Source: Poriferisodalis sp963663635 (GTDB lineage: Bacteria > Actinomycetota > Acidimicrobiia > Acidimicrobiales > Poriferisodalaceae). From it: 64,000 nucleotides of DNA. This document shows positions 8,806-17,321 of the stretch, in pieces. A program made the translations under genes and the position numbers. Each line of letters opens with the position of its first letter. The stretch's first letter is position 1. The notes beneath the pieces are model-generated. The model made no database searches and was not told the origin of the DNA. It saw only the letters and a list, made by a program, of their open reading frames with translations. The stretch is taken from assembly GCA_963663635.2 (NCBI GenBank), contig CAXXMY010000022.1, forward strand, positions 62,001 through 126,000. The letters are read 5' to 3'.

Positions 8806-9273
8806 TCATGTGCTGACTTCGAACACGGTCGAGCCGACTTGAACGTAATCACCGAGGCGGACAACCGATGTCGTGGCCACCTTCTGGCGGTTCAGATACG
8901 TGCCGTTTGTCGAGCCGAGATCCTCGAGCAGGTGCTGGCCGCCTCGGCGATACAGCCGGGCATGCTCGGTGGACGAGTAGCTGTCGTCGATGACAACGTC
9001 GCACTGCTCGCTGCGCCCGATGGTCAGTGTGTCGCCGAGCAGGTGACGTCGCCCTTGGGCGTCCAGCGGCGACCGCACCACCAGTGCGACCGGTTGCGCA
9101 ACGACAACCCCGTCCTCGCGTCCGTCGCCTCGGAATGCGAGCAGCGACTTCCAGCTGCTCTGGTTGCGCGGGGCAGCCACGCCCGCCCACACCGCCCGAA
9201 GCACCCGGAAGAAGAACAGGTACAGCAGGACGATCACGCCGAATGCCAGCAGCCGGATGAGCTGCTCGGACAT
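8806..9273 (-). CDS. fhaB: FHA-domain membrane protein FhaB (FipA-like)
   Basis: 155 residues from ATG 9273. One N-terminal membrane segment (LIRLLAFGVIVLLYLFFFRVL) is followed by a linker and a C-terminal FHA domain with the phospho-Thr-binding motifs LTIGRSEQCDVVIDD, SSTEHARLYR and LEDLGSTNGTYLN. FHA domains bind PknB-phosphorylated threonines; FhaB/FipA links kinase signalling to FtsZ/FtsQ in mycobacteria. Its start codon shares one base with the stop of the upstream FHA gene, so translation is probably coupled. Confidence 0.88.
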   Translation of the reverse strand: MSEQLIRLLAFGVIVLLYLFFFRVLRAVWAGVAAPRNQSSWKSLLAFRGDGREDGVVVAQPVALVVRSPLDAQGRRHLLGDTLTIGRSEQCDVVIDDSYSSTEHARLYRRGGQHLLEDLGSTNGTYLNRQKVATTSVVRLGDYVQVGSTVFEVST

Positions 9274-9596
9274 CAACCTAGCTCCAGGCGCAGATCGTGC
9301 TCTCCGATGGTGACGATGTCACCATCGACGAGTCGCTCGCTGGTCATCTCGATGCCGTTGAGCAGCGTTCCATTGACGCTGGCAAGGTCGACGAGCAGCA
9401 GTCCGTCCCCCGAGTCGCGGATCTGGGCATGCCGACGCGAAACTCTCGGGCCGTCAAGCACGATGTCGCAGTCGCCTCGGCGACCGATGACGGCCGTTGT
9501 CCCGAGTTCGTAGGTCGTTCCATCGCTGTCGACCAAGATGTGGTCGCCCACGACGGCCGAGTCTAGGACGGCTTGTCGAAAAGCCCGGTTCTGCAC
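9273..9596 (-). CDS. Short FHA-domain protein (FhaA position)
   Basis: 107 residues from GTG 9596, with an in-frame stop just upstream. Almost the whole protein is one FHA domain: TAVIGRRGDCDIVLDG, RVSRRHAQIRD, LVDLASVNGTLLNG. FhaA proteins at this locus usually carry a DUF3662 domain and a long linker before the FHA domain. Both are missing, so this is a minimal version. It is the first gene of the fha-fha-pstP-rodA-pbp-pknB run. It should act as a phosphothreonine-binding adaptor. Confidence 0.8.
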   Translation of the reverse strand: MQNRAFRQAVLDSAVVGDHILVDSDGTTYELGTTAVIGRRGDCDIVLDGPRVSRRHAQIRDSGDGLLLVDLASVNGTLLNGIEMTSERLVDGDIVTIGEHDLRLELG

Positions 9597-9660
9597 CTGT
9601 CACGACACGCTGGTCCTCAAATCGGGCATCCCCACGGGGCGGGTAGTCTGTGCCGCCCAC

Positions 9661-9744
9661 GCGCGAGTGGCGGAATTGGCAGACGCGCAGGCTTCAGGTG
9701 CCTGTGCCCGTAAGGGTGTGAGGGTTCAAGTCCCTCCTCGCGCA
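9661..9744 (+). tRNA. tRNA-Leu (CAG)
   Basis: 84 nt. Acceptor GCGCGAG pairs with CTCGCGC (9737-9743), discriminator A. Anticodon stem CAGGC/GCCTG encloses TTCAGGT with anticodon CAG at 9695-9697. A long variable arm (class II) and the T arm GAGGGTTCAAGTCCCTC follow. CCA is not encoded. Confidence 0.95.
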
Positions 9745-9818
9745 CCCAGCTTCCGTAGTGCGAATCGCGGCCGCTCCGGCACCGTCTTGAGACGGCCTCG
9801 AGGCGCCGACCGCGGCCG

Positions 9819-10349
9819 CTAGTCCAGTGCACCCTCGTGGCGCAGAAGCAGGGTCTTGGTGTCCAGGCCGCCGCCGAAGCCGGTGAGCGAGCCGTCGGCT
9901 CCGATGACGCGATGGCACGGCAGCACGATCGGCACAGGGTTGCGGCCGTTCGCTTGCCCGACGGCCCGCACGGCCTTGGGGCGCCCGATCAGCGCCGCCT
10001 GCTCGCCGTAGCTGCGGGTGCGGCCGTAGGGGATCTCGCCCAACGCCCGCCACGCTGCCACCTGGAACTCGGTGCCGCGCAGATCGAGGGGCAGGTCGAA
10101 GCTGGTGCGCTCGCCGCTCCAGTACTCGGCGATCTGCGCGGCAGCCTGCGCCAGCACCGGATGGCTTGGATCGTCGCGCATCGCGTCGGGCAGCTTGACG
10201 GTGGTTTCGTCGCCACGCCACGACACGGCGCGCAGACCCCGGTCGGTGGCCACCAGCCCGAGCGGTCCGATGGGGCTTGCGATGGTGGTGTACCAGTGCT
10301 CGTCGGCATCGGCAGCATCGTGGGCGGTGGCGGGGGGAGTTGGGCTCAT
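9819..10349 (-). CDS. ogt: Methylated-DNA--protein-cysteine methyltransferase
   Basis: Suicide repair enzyme that takes alkyl groups from O6-alkylguanine onto a Cys. 176 residues from ATG 10349. The C-terminal helix-turn-helix region has GTEFQVAAWRALGEIPYGRT and the active-site loop IVLPCHRVIGADGSLTGFGGG. The start codon overlaps the stop of the upstream Ada/AlkA gene by four bases (ATGA), so the two repair proteins are almost certainly co-translated. Confidence 0.93.
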   Translation of the reverse strand: MSPTPPATAHDAADADEHWYTTIASPIGPLGLVATDRGLRAVSWRGDETTVKLPDAMRDDPSHPVLAQAAAQIAEYWSGERTSFDLPLDLRGTEFQVAAWRALGEIPYGRTRSYGEQAALIGRPKAVRAVGQANGRNPVPIVLPCHRVIGADGSLTGFGGGLDTKTLLLRHEGALD

Positions 10350-11887
10350 GTGGTGTTCCGGTTCGTTGGGCTCGCGATGGATGGGTCGGTTGGGCCGGCT
10401 GCCGAGGCGGCGGCGCGGCTGGCCGCGGGGCTGCCGGCGTGCCAGAGGTGCTGCGCCGCCCACGCACGGTAGGGGCGCCAGCGCTCGGCCAAGGCCTCCA
10501 ATTCGCGGGTGGTGACGCTGTGCCCGATGAGCCCGGAAGCGTTGCGGCGCAATCCCAAGTCGCTGGCGGGGAAGGCGTCGTCGTGGCCGAGCACTCGCAT
10601 GGCGATGAGGTGCGCGCTCCACGGTCCGATGCCCGCGAGCTCGCACAGCCGCGCCACGGCGTCGTCGATGGGCTCGGCTGACCGCAGATCGATCTCGCCG
10701 TTTGCTACCGCCCGAGCCAGACCGACGATCGTGTCGATGCGCCGCTGCGTGAATCCGAGCCCGGCAAGGCCTTCGACGCCGGCGTCTGCAATCGCAGCGG
10801 CGCTTGGGAACACATGCGTGACCGGTGTGCTGCTCTCGTCGCATCTTTCGACTTCAGCGCCAATCGGTGTGCCCAGTCGCCGCACGATGCGTCCGCACAT
10901 GGTCGAAGCACCGGCCAGTGAGATCTGCTGGCCCACCACGGTCCGGACCGCGGTCTCGAACCGGTCCCACGAACGCGGCACCCGCAGGCCCCGAGCCGAG
11001 CGCACGAGCCGACCGATGAGCGGGTCGTCGCCCAAAGCGGTGGTCGCGTCGGCGGGATCGGCGTCGGTGCCCAGCAAGGTTCGGCATCTGGCAACGTCGT
11101 CGATGATCGAGTCGTACGTCGGCAGATGCAACCGCAGCCTGACGTGCTCGTCGTCGCACGCATCGCTCACCTCGGCAACGCCTGCGTGACCGCACGTGCT
11201 GATGCTCCGCACGTACGCACCTGCGGTCACGGTCTCCACGCCCGGGATCGCCCGCGCGACCTGATGTTCGGCGAACGCCCCGAAATCGAACGGGGCCACG
11301 TACGGCACCAGTAGTTCGAGGCCGCCGTCGAGGCCCGGCCGCTCGCCGCGGCGCCGTTTCGAGCGCAGTTCGGAGGGAGTGAATTTGAACGTGGCGGTCA
11401 TGGCGCGGTGCAGCTGCCGGGACCCGCCGAGGCCAGCCGCACGCGCGATCCCATCGAACGGCAGGTCGGTGTCGTCGATCAGGCGGCGGGCGAAGTGCGC
11501 CCTGCGCGACCGGGCGATGGCTGCCGGGGTAGCTCCTACGTGTGTCTCGAACAGCCGCCGCAGCTGCCGGCCGCTGTAGCCGACGCGCGTAGCAAGGGCT
11601 TCTTCGTCGTGGCCGTCGAGAAACCCGTCGGTGATCTGCAGCAGCGCTGCTGCGACTGGCGGTGGAACGTCGAGATCGGCCAGCGATCCGGCACGGCGCT
11701 CGGGCCGGCAACGCAGGCATGGCCGGTATCCCGCCGCCTCCGCCGCCACCGAGCTGGGGTACCACGACACGTTGCGAGGATTCGGCTGGGCTGCGCATTC
11801 GGCGCGGCAGTAGATGCCGGTGGTGGTAACCGCCTCGACCCGCAGTCCGATTCGCATGAGCAGAGTCTGGTCCGTCGCGCCGGACAC
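10346..11887 (-). CDS. Ada-type regulator fused to AlkA DNA glycosylase
   Basis: A 513-residue alkylation-damage protein with three modules. An Ada zinc/methyl-acceptor domain carries Cys27, Cys31, Cys57 and Cys60 (GIYCRAEC...CLRC). An AraC-type double helix-turn-helix follows at about 80-165 (YSGRQLRRLFETHVGATPAA). An AlkA-like glycosylase fills the rest, with the helix-hairpin-helix LCELAGIGPWSAHLIAMRVLG and the likely catalytic Asp in FPASDLGLRR. Such fusions sense methylphosphotriesters, activate repair genes and excise methylated bases. GTG 11887 is taken as start; ATG 11857 is possible. It forms an operon with the downstream methyltransferase. Confidence 0.92.
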   Translation of the reverse strand: MSGATDQTLLMRIGLRVEAVTTTGIYCRAECAAQPNPRNVSWYPSSVAAEAAGYRPCLRCRPERRAGSLADLDVPPPVAAALLQITDGFLDGHDEEALATRVGYSGRQLRRLFETHVGATPAAIARSRRAHFARRLIDDTDLPFDGIARAAGLGGSRQLHRAMTATFKFTPSELRSKRRRGERPGLDGGLELLVPYVAPFDFGAFAEHQVARAIPGVETVTAGAYVRSISTCGHAGVAEVSDACDDEHVRLRLHLPTYDSIIDDVARCRTLLGTDADPADATTALGDDPLIGRLVRSARGLRVPRSWDRFETAVRTVVGQQISLAGASTMCGRIVRRLGTPIGAEVERCDESSTPVTHVFPSAAAIADAGVEGLAGLGFTQRRIDTIVGLARAVANGEIDLRSAEPIDDAVARLCELAGIGPWSAHLIAMRVLGHDDAFPASDLGLRRNASGLIGHSVTTRELEALAERWRPYRAWAAQHLWHAGSPAASRAAASAAGPTDPSIASPTNRNTT

Positions 11888-11974
11888 AAACGGACATCTG
11901 CGCTGCAGCGCTGCAGCTGTCCGAATACGTCCGAATGCGTGCGATTCGCCTAGGTGTGGGTTGAGGTGTCGGGT

Positions 11975-13414
11975 CTAGTCGTCGTCGTGGGTGGGAGTGC
12001 CCATGCTGCGCGCCGCACGGCGCCTGCGACGACGGATCCACCACCAGACTGCGGCGATCAGGATCGCAATGATCGGCAGGAACGGCAGCAGCGCCGCGAT
12101 CACCAGCAGCACGGCGTTGACGATTGCCACCAGAGCGCTGGCGCCGCCGCTCAGCGCATCACCGAATCCGGGCGGGGAGTCGTCCTCTTCGACATATAAA
12201 TACAGCGTTGCGTTGCGAGCCAGTTGTGCCAGCTCGTCGCCGGTGTCGGTCACGGGCACGGCGCGTACCTGAATGTCGATGTCGAGGCCGCGTGTGGCGA
12301 CGCGGCCGGCAATGCGGCCCTCGCTGATCGGCTCGGTGAGAGTGGTGACCGCGCGGCCGCCGGGCTCGATGCGTTCAATGTCGGTGCCCCCAGCCACGAG
12401 ATCACCCATGGAGAAGCGAAGCGCATCGGAGCTGAGTCGCACGTCGGTGAGCGTCGTTTCACCCCTGTTCTCCAGCTCGAAGCAGAATTTCACGTCGCCT
12501 TCCGGCGGTGCCACCAGTTCGGCGAATCCGAGGCACGGGTCCTCGTCGCCCGAGCTCAGCCACGCCCGCATCGTCAACGCAGACGTGGGCACTGCCGCGG
12601 CGGCCTCGTCGATGTTCATCGTGATCGTGGCCAGGTCGACCCGATCCCGTAGTGAGCGCAGCTGGCCTCTGAGCCGTTCGAGGTTGGTCTCGCGGTCGGC
12701 CAGCTCGCGCTCGAGCTCGGCGACGCCTTTTGCGTCCTCGGCCCGACTGAGGAACTCGCGCAGCCGATTCACGCTGATCTTTGCGGTGTCGATGCGGCTG
12801 GCGAGATCAACGACGATGTCGGTGACGTCCTCGGCGCTCACGTTCTGCTCGATCAGCTCGCCGACGCCTGAGAGACGCTGGAGTGCACTGGCGAACTGGT
12901 CGGGACGGATCTTGAACGTCAGCGTCGTATGCGCCCGGCCCCGCGTGGAGGTCTGTTGCGCGAACGTGAAGCCGCCCAAGTTCTGGATGATGGCGGTGGC
13001 CTCGGCGGCCGCTGCTGAGACATCGATCGCTTCAACCGAGATCCAGGCGGTGTAGATGATGTCCCGGCCCAACTCGGCGGGAACAGCGGGCGCGCCGCCT
13101 GATGCCGTGTCGCCGCCTGTCGAGCTCTGACGCACGCTCCCGGTGTCCTCCGTCGCGGCCCCACCCAGGGACATCTGTTCATCCGCCATGTCATCGTCGG
13201 TCATGTCGAACTCGCCCTCGTCCGACATGAACTCCATTTCGCTGGCCGGCTCGTCGGCGGACGCAGCCATTGTGAAGACCTCGGACGCGTCGCTGTCGTC
13301 GGAACCGCCCGCGATGCATGCGGTGCCCGCCAGCAGCACGACAGCAGCGACTGCGAGCCAGCGCCACCATGCGCTGGCGGTTCGATGGGGTCTGTGGTGC
13401 TTGGTGGCGGTCAT
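11975..13414 (-). CDS. DUF4349-family lipoprotein
   Basis: 479 residues. A signal sequence with lipobox (AAVVLLAGTAC) predicts a lipid-anchored extracytoplasmic protein. An acidic, Met/Asp-rich spacer follows, then the DUF4349 domain from about 110 (YTAWISVEAIDVSAAAAEA, GGFTFAQQTSTRG, LTFKIRPDQF). A coiled coil (VAELERELADRETNLERLRGQLRSLRDRV) and a late strand region come next. A C-terminal hydrophobic segment (LLVIAALLPFLPIIAILIAAVWWW) followed by RRRRRR should re-enter the membrane. DUF4349 proteins are of unknown function, possibly envelope-stress related. Confidence 0.85.
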   Translation of the reverse strand: MTATKHHRPHRTASAWWRWLAVAAVVLLAGTACIAGGSDDSDASEVFTMAASADEPASEMEFMSDEGEFDMTDDDMADEQMSLGGAATEDTGSVRQSSTGGDTASGGAPAVPAELGRDIIYTAWISVEAIDVSAAAAEATAIIQNLGGFTFAQQTSTRGRAHTTLTFKIRPDQFASALQRLSGVGELIEQNVSAEDVTDIVVDLASRIDTAKISVNRLREFLSRAEDAKGVAELERELADRETNLERLRGQLRSLRDRVDLATITMNIDEAAAAVPTSALTMRAWLSSGDEDPCLGFAELVAPPEGDVKFCFELENRGETTLTDVRLSSDALRFSMGDLVAGGTDIERIEPGGRAVTTLTEPISEGRIAGRVATRGLDIDIQVRAVPVTDTGDELAQLARNATLYLYVEEDDSPPGFGDALSGGASALVAIVNAVLLVIAALLPFLPIIAILIAAVWWWIRRRRRRAARSMGTPTHDDD

Positions 13415-13481
13415 GGCATCTCCTGGTAGTGAGTGGTGCGGAACCCTTCGGCCCCGCGTCGGACGCCCGCCGCCGTTGGTG

Positions 13482-14654
13482 TCAACGGAAAGCCGGGATG
13501 GAGGTGATCTGCTGGCCGAGGATCAGGCCGTGGATTTCTTCGGTGCCCTCGTAGGTCATGACCGATTCCATGTTCGCTGCATGGCGCATCGGCGCGTACT
13601 CGGTCGACACCCCGTTGGCGCCCATCATCGCCCGGGCGGTGCGGGCCACATCGATGGCGACACGGCAGTTGTGCCGCTTCGCCATCGAGATGTGGTGGGG
13701 GCGCAGCCGGTGCTGGTCCTTGAGCTGGCCCAGCCGCATGGCCTGGAGGTTTGCGTTGGTGATCGAGGTGAGCATGTCGGCGAATTTGATCTGGCTGATC
13801 TGGAAGCTCGCGAGCGGCTTGCCGAACTGCGGGCGCCCCAGTTGGTACTCGAGCGCTTGCTCGTAGCAGCAGCGAGCCACGCCCACCGCTCCGAACGCGA
13901 TGCCGAAGCGGGCTTCTGACAGGCAGCTCAGCGGCGCGCCGATGCTCAGAGCATCCGGCAGCCGCATCGACTCGGGTACCTCGACGTCGTCCATGTAGAA
14001 CTCGCCGGTCACCGAGGCGCGCAGCGACAGCTTGTTCTGGATCTTGCGGGCTTCGAAGCCGGGAGAGTCGGTGGGCACCAAGAAGCCCCGGAAGCCGTCG
14101 TCGGTGTTGGCCCACACGATGGCCACGTCGGCGATTCCGGCGTTGGTGATCCAGCGCTTGGCGCCGTTGAGCACCCAGGTTTCGCCGTGACGCACGGCCC
14201 GGGTGGTCATCGAGACCGGGTCGGAGCCGTGGTCGGGCTCGGTCAGGCCGAAGCAGCCGATGATCTCGCCTGCGGCCATGCGCGGCAGCCACCGTTCTTT
14301 CTGCTCGGTCGAGCCGTAGCGCCATATGGGGAACATGCACAGCGAACCCTGCACCGACACGAAGCTGCGCAACCCGCTGTCGCCGGCCTCGAGTTCCCGG
14401 CAGGCGACGCCGTAGGCGGTGCCCGAAGCGCCCGCGCAGCCATAGCCGTCAAGGTGCATGCCCAGCAGGCCCATGTCGGCGATGGTGGGGATCAACTCGG
14501 TGGGGAACGTCCCCGCTTCGAAATGGTCACCCACGATCGGATCCCACTCCTTGGCCACGAACGTTGCGACCGTGTCGCGGATCATGGCCTCTTCGTCGGT
14601 GAGGAACTCGTCCATCTCGTAGAAGTCCGACAGCGGCGCAGGCATTTGGCTCAT
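13482..14654 (-). CDS. Acyl-CoA dehydrogenase, glutaryl-CoA dehydrogenase-like
   Basis: Oxidises (and, if a true glutaryl-CoA dehydrogenase, decarboxylates) a short dicarboxyl-CoA. About 390 residues from ATG 14654; the open frame reaches 14714, but MSQMPAPLSDFYEMDEFL is the natural N-terminus. Motifs are FGLTEPDHGSDP (flavin/substrate), WITNAGIADVAIVWA, FGKPLASFQISQIKFADM and the catalytic-Glu block MTYEGTEEIHGLILGQ. This last block resembles the YEGT-x-IHxLI of GcdH closely. The gene stands alone, divergent from the metallo-beta-lactamase-fold gene at 14814. Confidence 0.9.
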   Translation of the reverse strand: MSQMPAPLSDFYEMDEFLTDEEAMIRDTVATFVAKEWDPIVGDHFEAGTFPTELIPTIADMGLLGMHLDGYGCAGASGTAYGVACRELEAGDSGLRSFVSVQGSLCMFPIWRYGSTEQKERWLPRMAAGEIIGCFGLTEPDHGSDPVSMTTRAVRHGETWVLNGAKRWITNAGIADVAIVWANTDDGFRGFLVPTDSPGFEARKIQNKLSLRASVTGEFYMDDVEVPESMRLPDALSIGAPLSCLSEARFGIAFGAVGVARCCYEQALEYQLGRPQFGKPLASFQISQIKFADMLTSITNANLQAMRLGQLKDQHRLRPHHISMAKRHNCRVAIDVARTARAMMGANGVSTEYAPMRHAANMESVMTYEGTEEIHGLILGQQITSIPAFR

Positions 14655-14813
14655 ACGTGCATACTGCCGCGCCGCGCCGCAGTTGGACCAGCCAGTGCCG
14701 CCCATCGTCGCCAAAGCGACACGTCACTGTCATTCGATCCGGTCGTGCGTGCGGTCGTCCTCCGGCTGCGGCGCGAGGGCGGCTCAAGGCGGGTCGAAGT
14801 ACTGTGCGCTGCT

Positions 14814-15563
14814 ATGTCCGATACCCCGCAGGTGACCCCGATGCCCTCCGGTGACCGGCTGTACTTTCGACAGCTGCTGTCGGGCCAGGACTTCGCCACG
14901 AGCGATCCGATCGCGCGCCAGATGGTGAACTTCGCCTACCTGATCGGCGACCGGGAAACCCGAGAGGCCGTCGTGGTCGATCCGGCGTACGCGGTGGATG
15001 ACCTGCTCGACATTCTCGAAGCCGACGACATGCGCCTCACGGGCGTGCTGGCCACCCACTTCCATGCCGATCACGTGGGCGGGAACATGATGGGCTACAG
15101 CATCGAGGGCGTCGCCCAGCTGCTCGAACGCCAAGGCACGAAGATTCACCTGCAAGCGCCCGAAGCCGAGCTGGTGCGCAAGACCACGGGCATCTCCGCC
15201 AGCGACATGGAGCTGCACGCGCCCGGCGACGTCGTGTCGGTGGGCGCGATCGACATCGAGCTGCTGCACACGCCTGGCCATACGCCCGGCAGCCAGTGCT
15301 TCTTGGTGGCAGGGGCGCTCGTGGCCGGGGACACGCTGTTTCTCGACGGCTGTGGACGCATGGACCTGCCGGGCAGCGACCCTGCGGCGATGTACCGCTC
15401 GCTGCACGACACGCTCGCCAAGGTGCCCGACGACACGGTGCTGTTTCCCGGGCACCGCTACTCGTTCGAACCCAGCGCCACAATGGGCCTCACACGGCAG
15501 ATGAACTACGTGTTCAAGCCGTCCAGCGAGGCGCAGTGGCTGATGATGTTCGGGCAGGGTTGA
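14814..15563 (+). CDS. Metallo-beta-lactamase-fold hydrolase (glyoxalase II/persulfide dioxygenase type)
   Basis: 249 residues from ATG 14814. The metal motif THFHADHVGG is followed by ELLHTPGHTPGS, GDTLFLDGCGRMDLPG and LFPGHRYS, giving the His/Asp ligands of the glyoxalase II group. The GCGRMDLPG string and a downstream rhodanese gene recall ETHE1-like persulfide dioxygenases, but the GSH-binding details cannot be judged. The frame is open far upstream, antisense to the dehydrogenase gene; the ATG just before MSDTPQVTPMPSGDRLYFRQ is the sensible start. Confidence 0.85.
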   Translation: MSDTPQVTPMPSGDRLYFRQLLSGQDFATSDPIARQMVNFAYLIGDRETREAVVVDPAYAVDDLLDILEADDMRLTGVLATHFHADHVGGNMMGYSIEGVAQLLERQGTKIHLQAPEAELVRKTTGISASDMELHAPGDVVSVGAIDIELLHTPGHTPGSQCFLVAGALVAGDTLFLDGCGRMDLPGSDPAAMYRSLHDTLAKVPDDTVLFPGHRYSFEPSATMGLTRQMNYVFKPSSEAQWLMMFGQG

Positions 15564-15629
15564 CGTGATGTGTTCTGCGCCGAGGGTGCGATGGTGGCGC
15601 GGTGGCTGATGATGTTCGGTCAGGGCTGA
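15536..15629. repeat. Duplicated 3' end of the hydrolase gene
   Basis: The last 28 bases of the hydrolase CDS (15536-15563) recur at 15602-15629 with 26 of 28 identical, including the stop codon. The second copy ends at the ATG of the sulfurtransferase gene. Confidence 0.8.
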
Positions 15630-16459
15630 TGTCTGGGTTTGGCGGGCTGCCGCCCATCGTGTCGTCTGCCGACGTCATGGGCCGCCACGACATCGTGCTG
15701 TGCGACGTTCGCTGGTACCTCGACGGACGCTCAGGGCTCGACGCCTACCTGGCCGGCCACATCGCCGGGGCGATCTGGGTGGATCTTGACGTGCATCTCT
15801 CGGCGCACGGCGCACCCGAGCAGGGCCGCCATCCGCTGCCGAGCGCGCAGAGTTTCGCGGCCTCGCTCGGGAGCCTCGGGATCGGCCCTGATGACACCGT
15901 CGTCGCCTACGACGACCAGAGCGGACTGCCCTCCAGCCGGTTCGTGTGGATGCTGCGCGTCCTCGGCCACGACGCGGCGCTGCTCGACGGTGCCCTGCAG
16001 GCGTGGCCGGGCGCCACGGCGACTGAGCCAAGCCACCGTGCGCCGGTGACGTGTCCGGTGCGCGATTGGCCAGACGGCGCGTTCGTCGACATCGACGGGG
16101 CGGCGACAGCCGGTGCCAGTCCGAACGCAGTCCTCATCGATGCCCGGGGCGCGGACCGATACCGCGGCGAAACCGAGCCCATCGACGCCCGGCCCGGGCA
16201 CATCCCCGGCGCGGCCAACGTGCCATTCGTCGACAATTTCGATGCGGACGGCTTCTTTGCTGACTCGACGACGCTGCGGGCCCGCTACGAGTCCGAAGGT
16301 GTCGCGGACGCCGGTGAGACGGTCATCTATTGCGGATCGGGCGTCAGCGCCTGCACGGGGGCGATCACCATGGAGCACAGCGGCCTCGGCCGCCCTCGGG
16401 TCTATGTCGGCTCATGGTCGCAGTGGAGCCACACCGACCGCCCCGCCGAGACTGTCTGA
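15629..16459 (+). CDS. Thiosulfate/3-mercaptopyruvate sulfurtransferase (tandem rhodanese)
   Basis: 276 residues with two rhodanese domains. The first is inactive-type (VVAYDDQSGLPSSRFVWMLR). The second carries the active loop VIYCGSGVSACTGA with the catalytic Cys; CGSGV resembles the CGSGVTA of mercaptopyruvate sulfurtransferases. The enzyme moves sulfane sulfur between small thiols. It follows the metallo-beta-lactamase-fold gene on the same strand, a pairing seen in sulfide/persulfide metabolism, which supports a shared role (inference). ATG 15629 lies at the end of a short duplicated sequence. Confidence 0.88.
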   Translation: MSGFGGLPPIVSSADVMGRHDIVLCDVRWYLDGRSGLDAYLAGHIAGAIWVDLDVHLSAHGAPEQGRHPLPSAQSFAASLGSLGIGPDDTVVAYDDQSGLPSSRFVWMLRVLGHDAALLDGALQAWPGATATEPSHRAPVTCPVRDWPDGAFVDIDGAATAGASPNAVLIDARGADRYRGETEPIDARPGHIPGAANVPFVDNFDADGFFADSTTLRARYESEGVADAGETVIYCGSGVSACTGAITMEHSGLGRPRVYVGSWSQWSHTDRPAETV

Positions 16460-16564
16460 GCGGTCCGGCCTCGCCGCCGGGACTGCCGGCAGGACTGTTC
16501 CGCCACATTTCTGCGCAATTGAGCCGCCTCAGACGGCAAATCTGCACACAGAAGGCGCGAAGGT

Positions 16565-17281
16565 TCAGACCGGTGATCCGGGCGGTGGGCCGGCTGACGC
16601 GAACCGGGTTTCCGGAGGGTCTTCAGCCCATGGCGCTGCTTGGTCCCAGCTGTCCTCGTAGACGAGCTCGCGCACCGGTCGGCGCCGAACTGGGCCATGC
16701 CGGCCCGCCGGTTTCCCCAAGGGGATCGTGGCATGCACGGCCACGCCTTCTGGGATGCCGACGAGTTCTTTCAGCTCGTCCTCGCAATCTCGGTGCCAGC
16801 CGGTGATCACGCCGCCATAGCCCAACGCCCGGGCGGCCAGCAGCAGGTTCTGCACTGCCGGGTAGACCGATGCACCCTCGGCGAAGTTCGGCTTCCGGTA
16901 GCGCACCAGGCACGCCAGGATCACCACGGGTGTTTCTTCGAAATGGTCCACGAAGTGCTGCATCGTGCGGGCCATACGGGCCTTGGGGGAGTCATCGGCG
17001 GCGCCGGAGCCCTCCGTGTATCCGTCACCCGAGCGCTTCGAGTTCCAACCAGCGCGGAACGTCTCGCCCAGCAGCGCTTTCGCCTTGCGAGCCACAGGCC
17101 CGTCGCGCAGTACCACGAAGCGGAACATCTGCCGGTTTGACCCGCTCGGCGCCCGACTGGCGTGCCACAGAAGCGACGCCAGATCCTCATCCGGAATCGC
17201 ATCGGGCAAGTAACGCCGGATCGAGCGAGTTGTGGCCAGCCCTTCAAGCAACCCGATCGGCTGTGCGTGGTCATCGGTCAT
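16565..17281 (-). CDS. Nitroreductase-family flavoprotein
   Basis: 238 residues. FMN-dependent NAD(P)H oxidoreductase fold: early TTRSIRRYLPDAIPDEDLASLL and SRAPSGSNRQMFRFVVLRD bind FMN phosphate, later YPAVQNLLLAARALGYGGVITGWH and GIPEGVAVHATIPLGKPAG form the second half. The substrate (nitro, enone or other acceptor) is not predictable. It converges on the sulfurtransferase gene and lies just downstream of the ClC gene with a 40-base gap. Confidence 0.88.
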   Translation of the reverse strand: MTDDHAQPIGLLEGLATTRSIRRYLPDAIPDEDLASLLWHASRAPSGSNRQMFRFVVLRDGPVARKAKALLGETFRAGWNSKRSGDGYTEGSGAADDSPKARMARTMQHFVDHFEETPVVILACLVRYRKPNFAEGASVYPAVQNLLLAARALGYGGVITGWHRDCEDELKELVGIPEGVAVHATIPLGKPAGRHGPVRRRPVRELVYEDSWDQAAPWAEDPPETRFASAGPPPGSPV

Positions 17282-17321
17282 GCCGAGTCTCGTTGTCCTT
17301 GTGCGTGAGTCGGATGCATTC

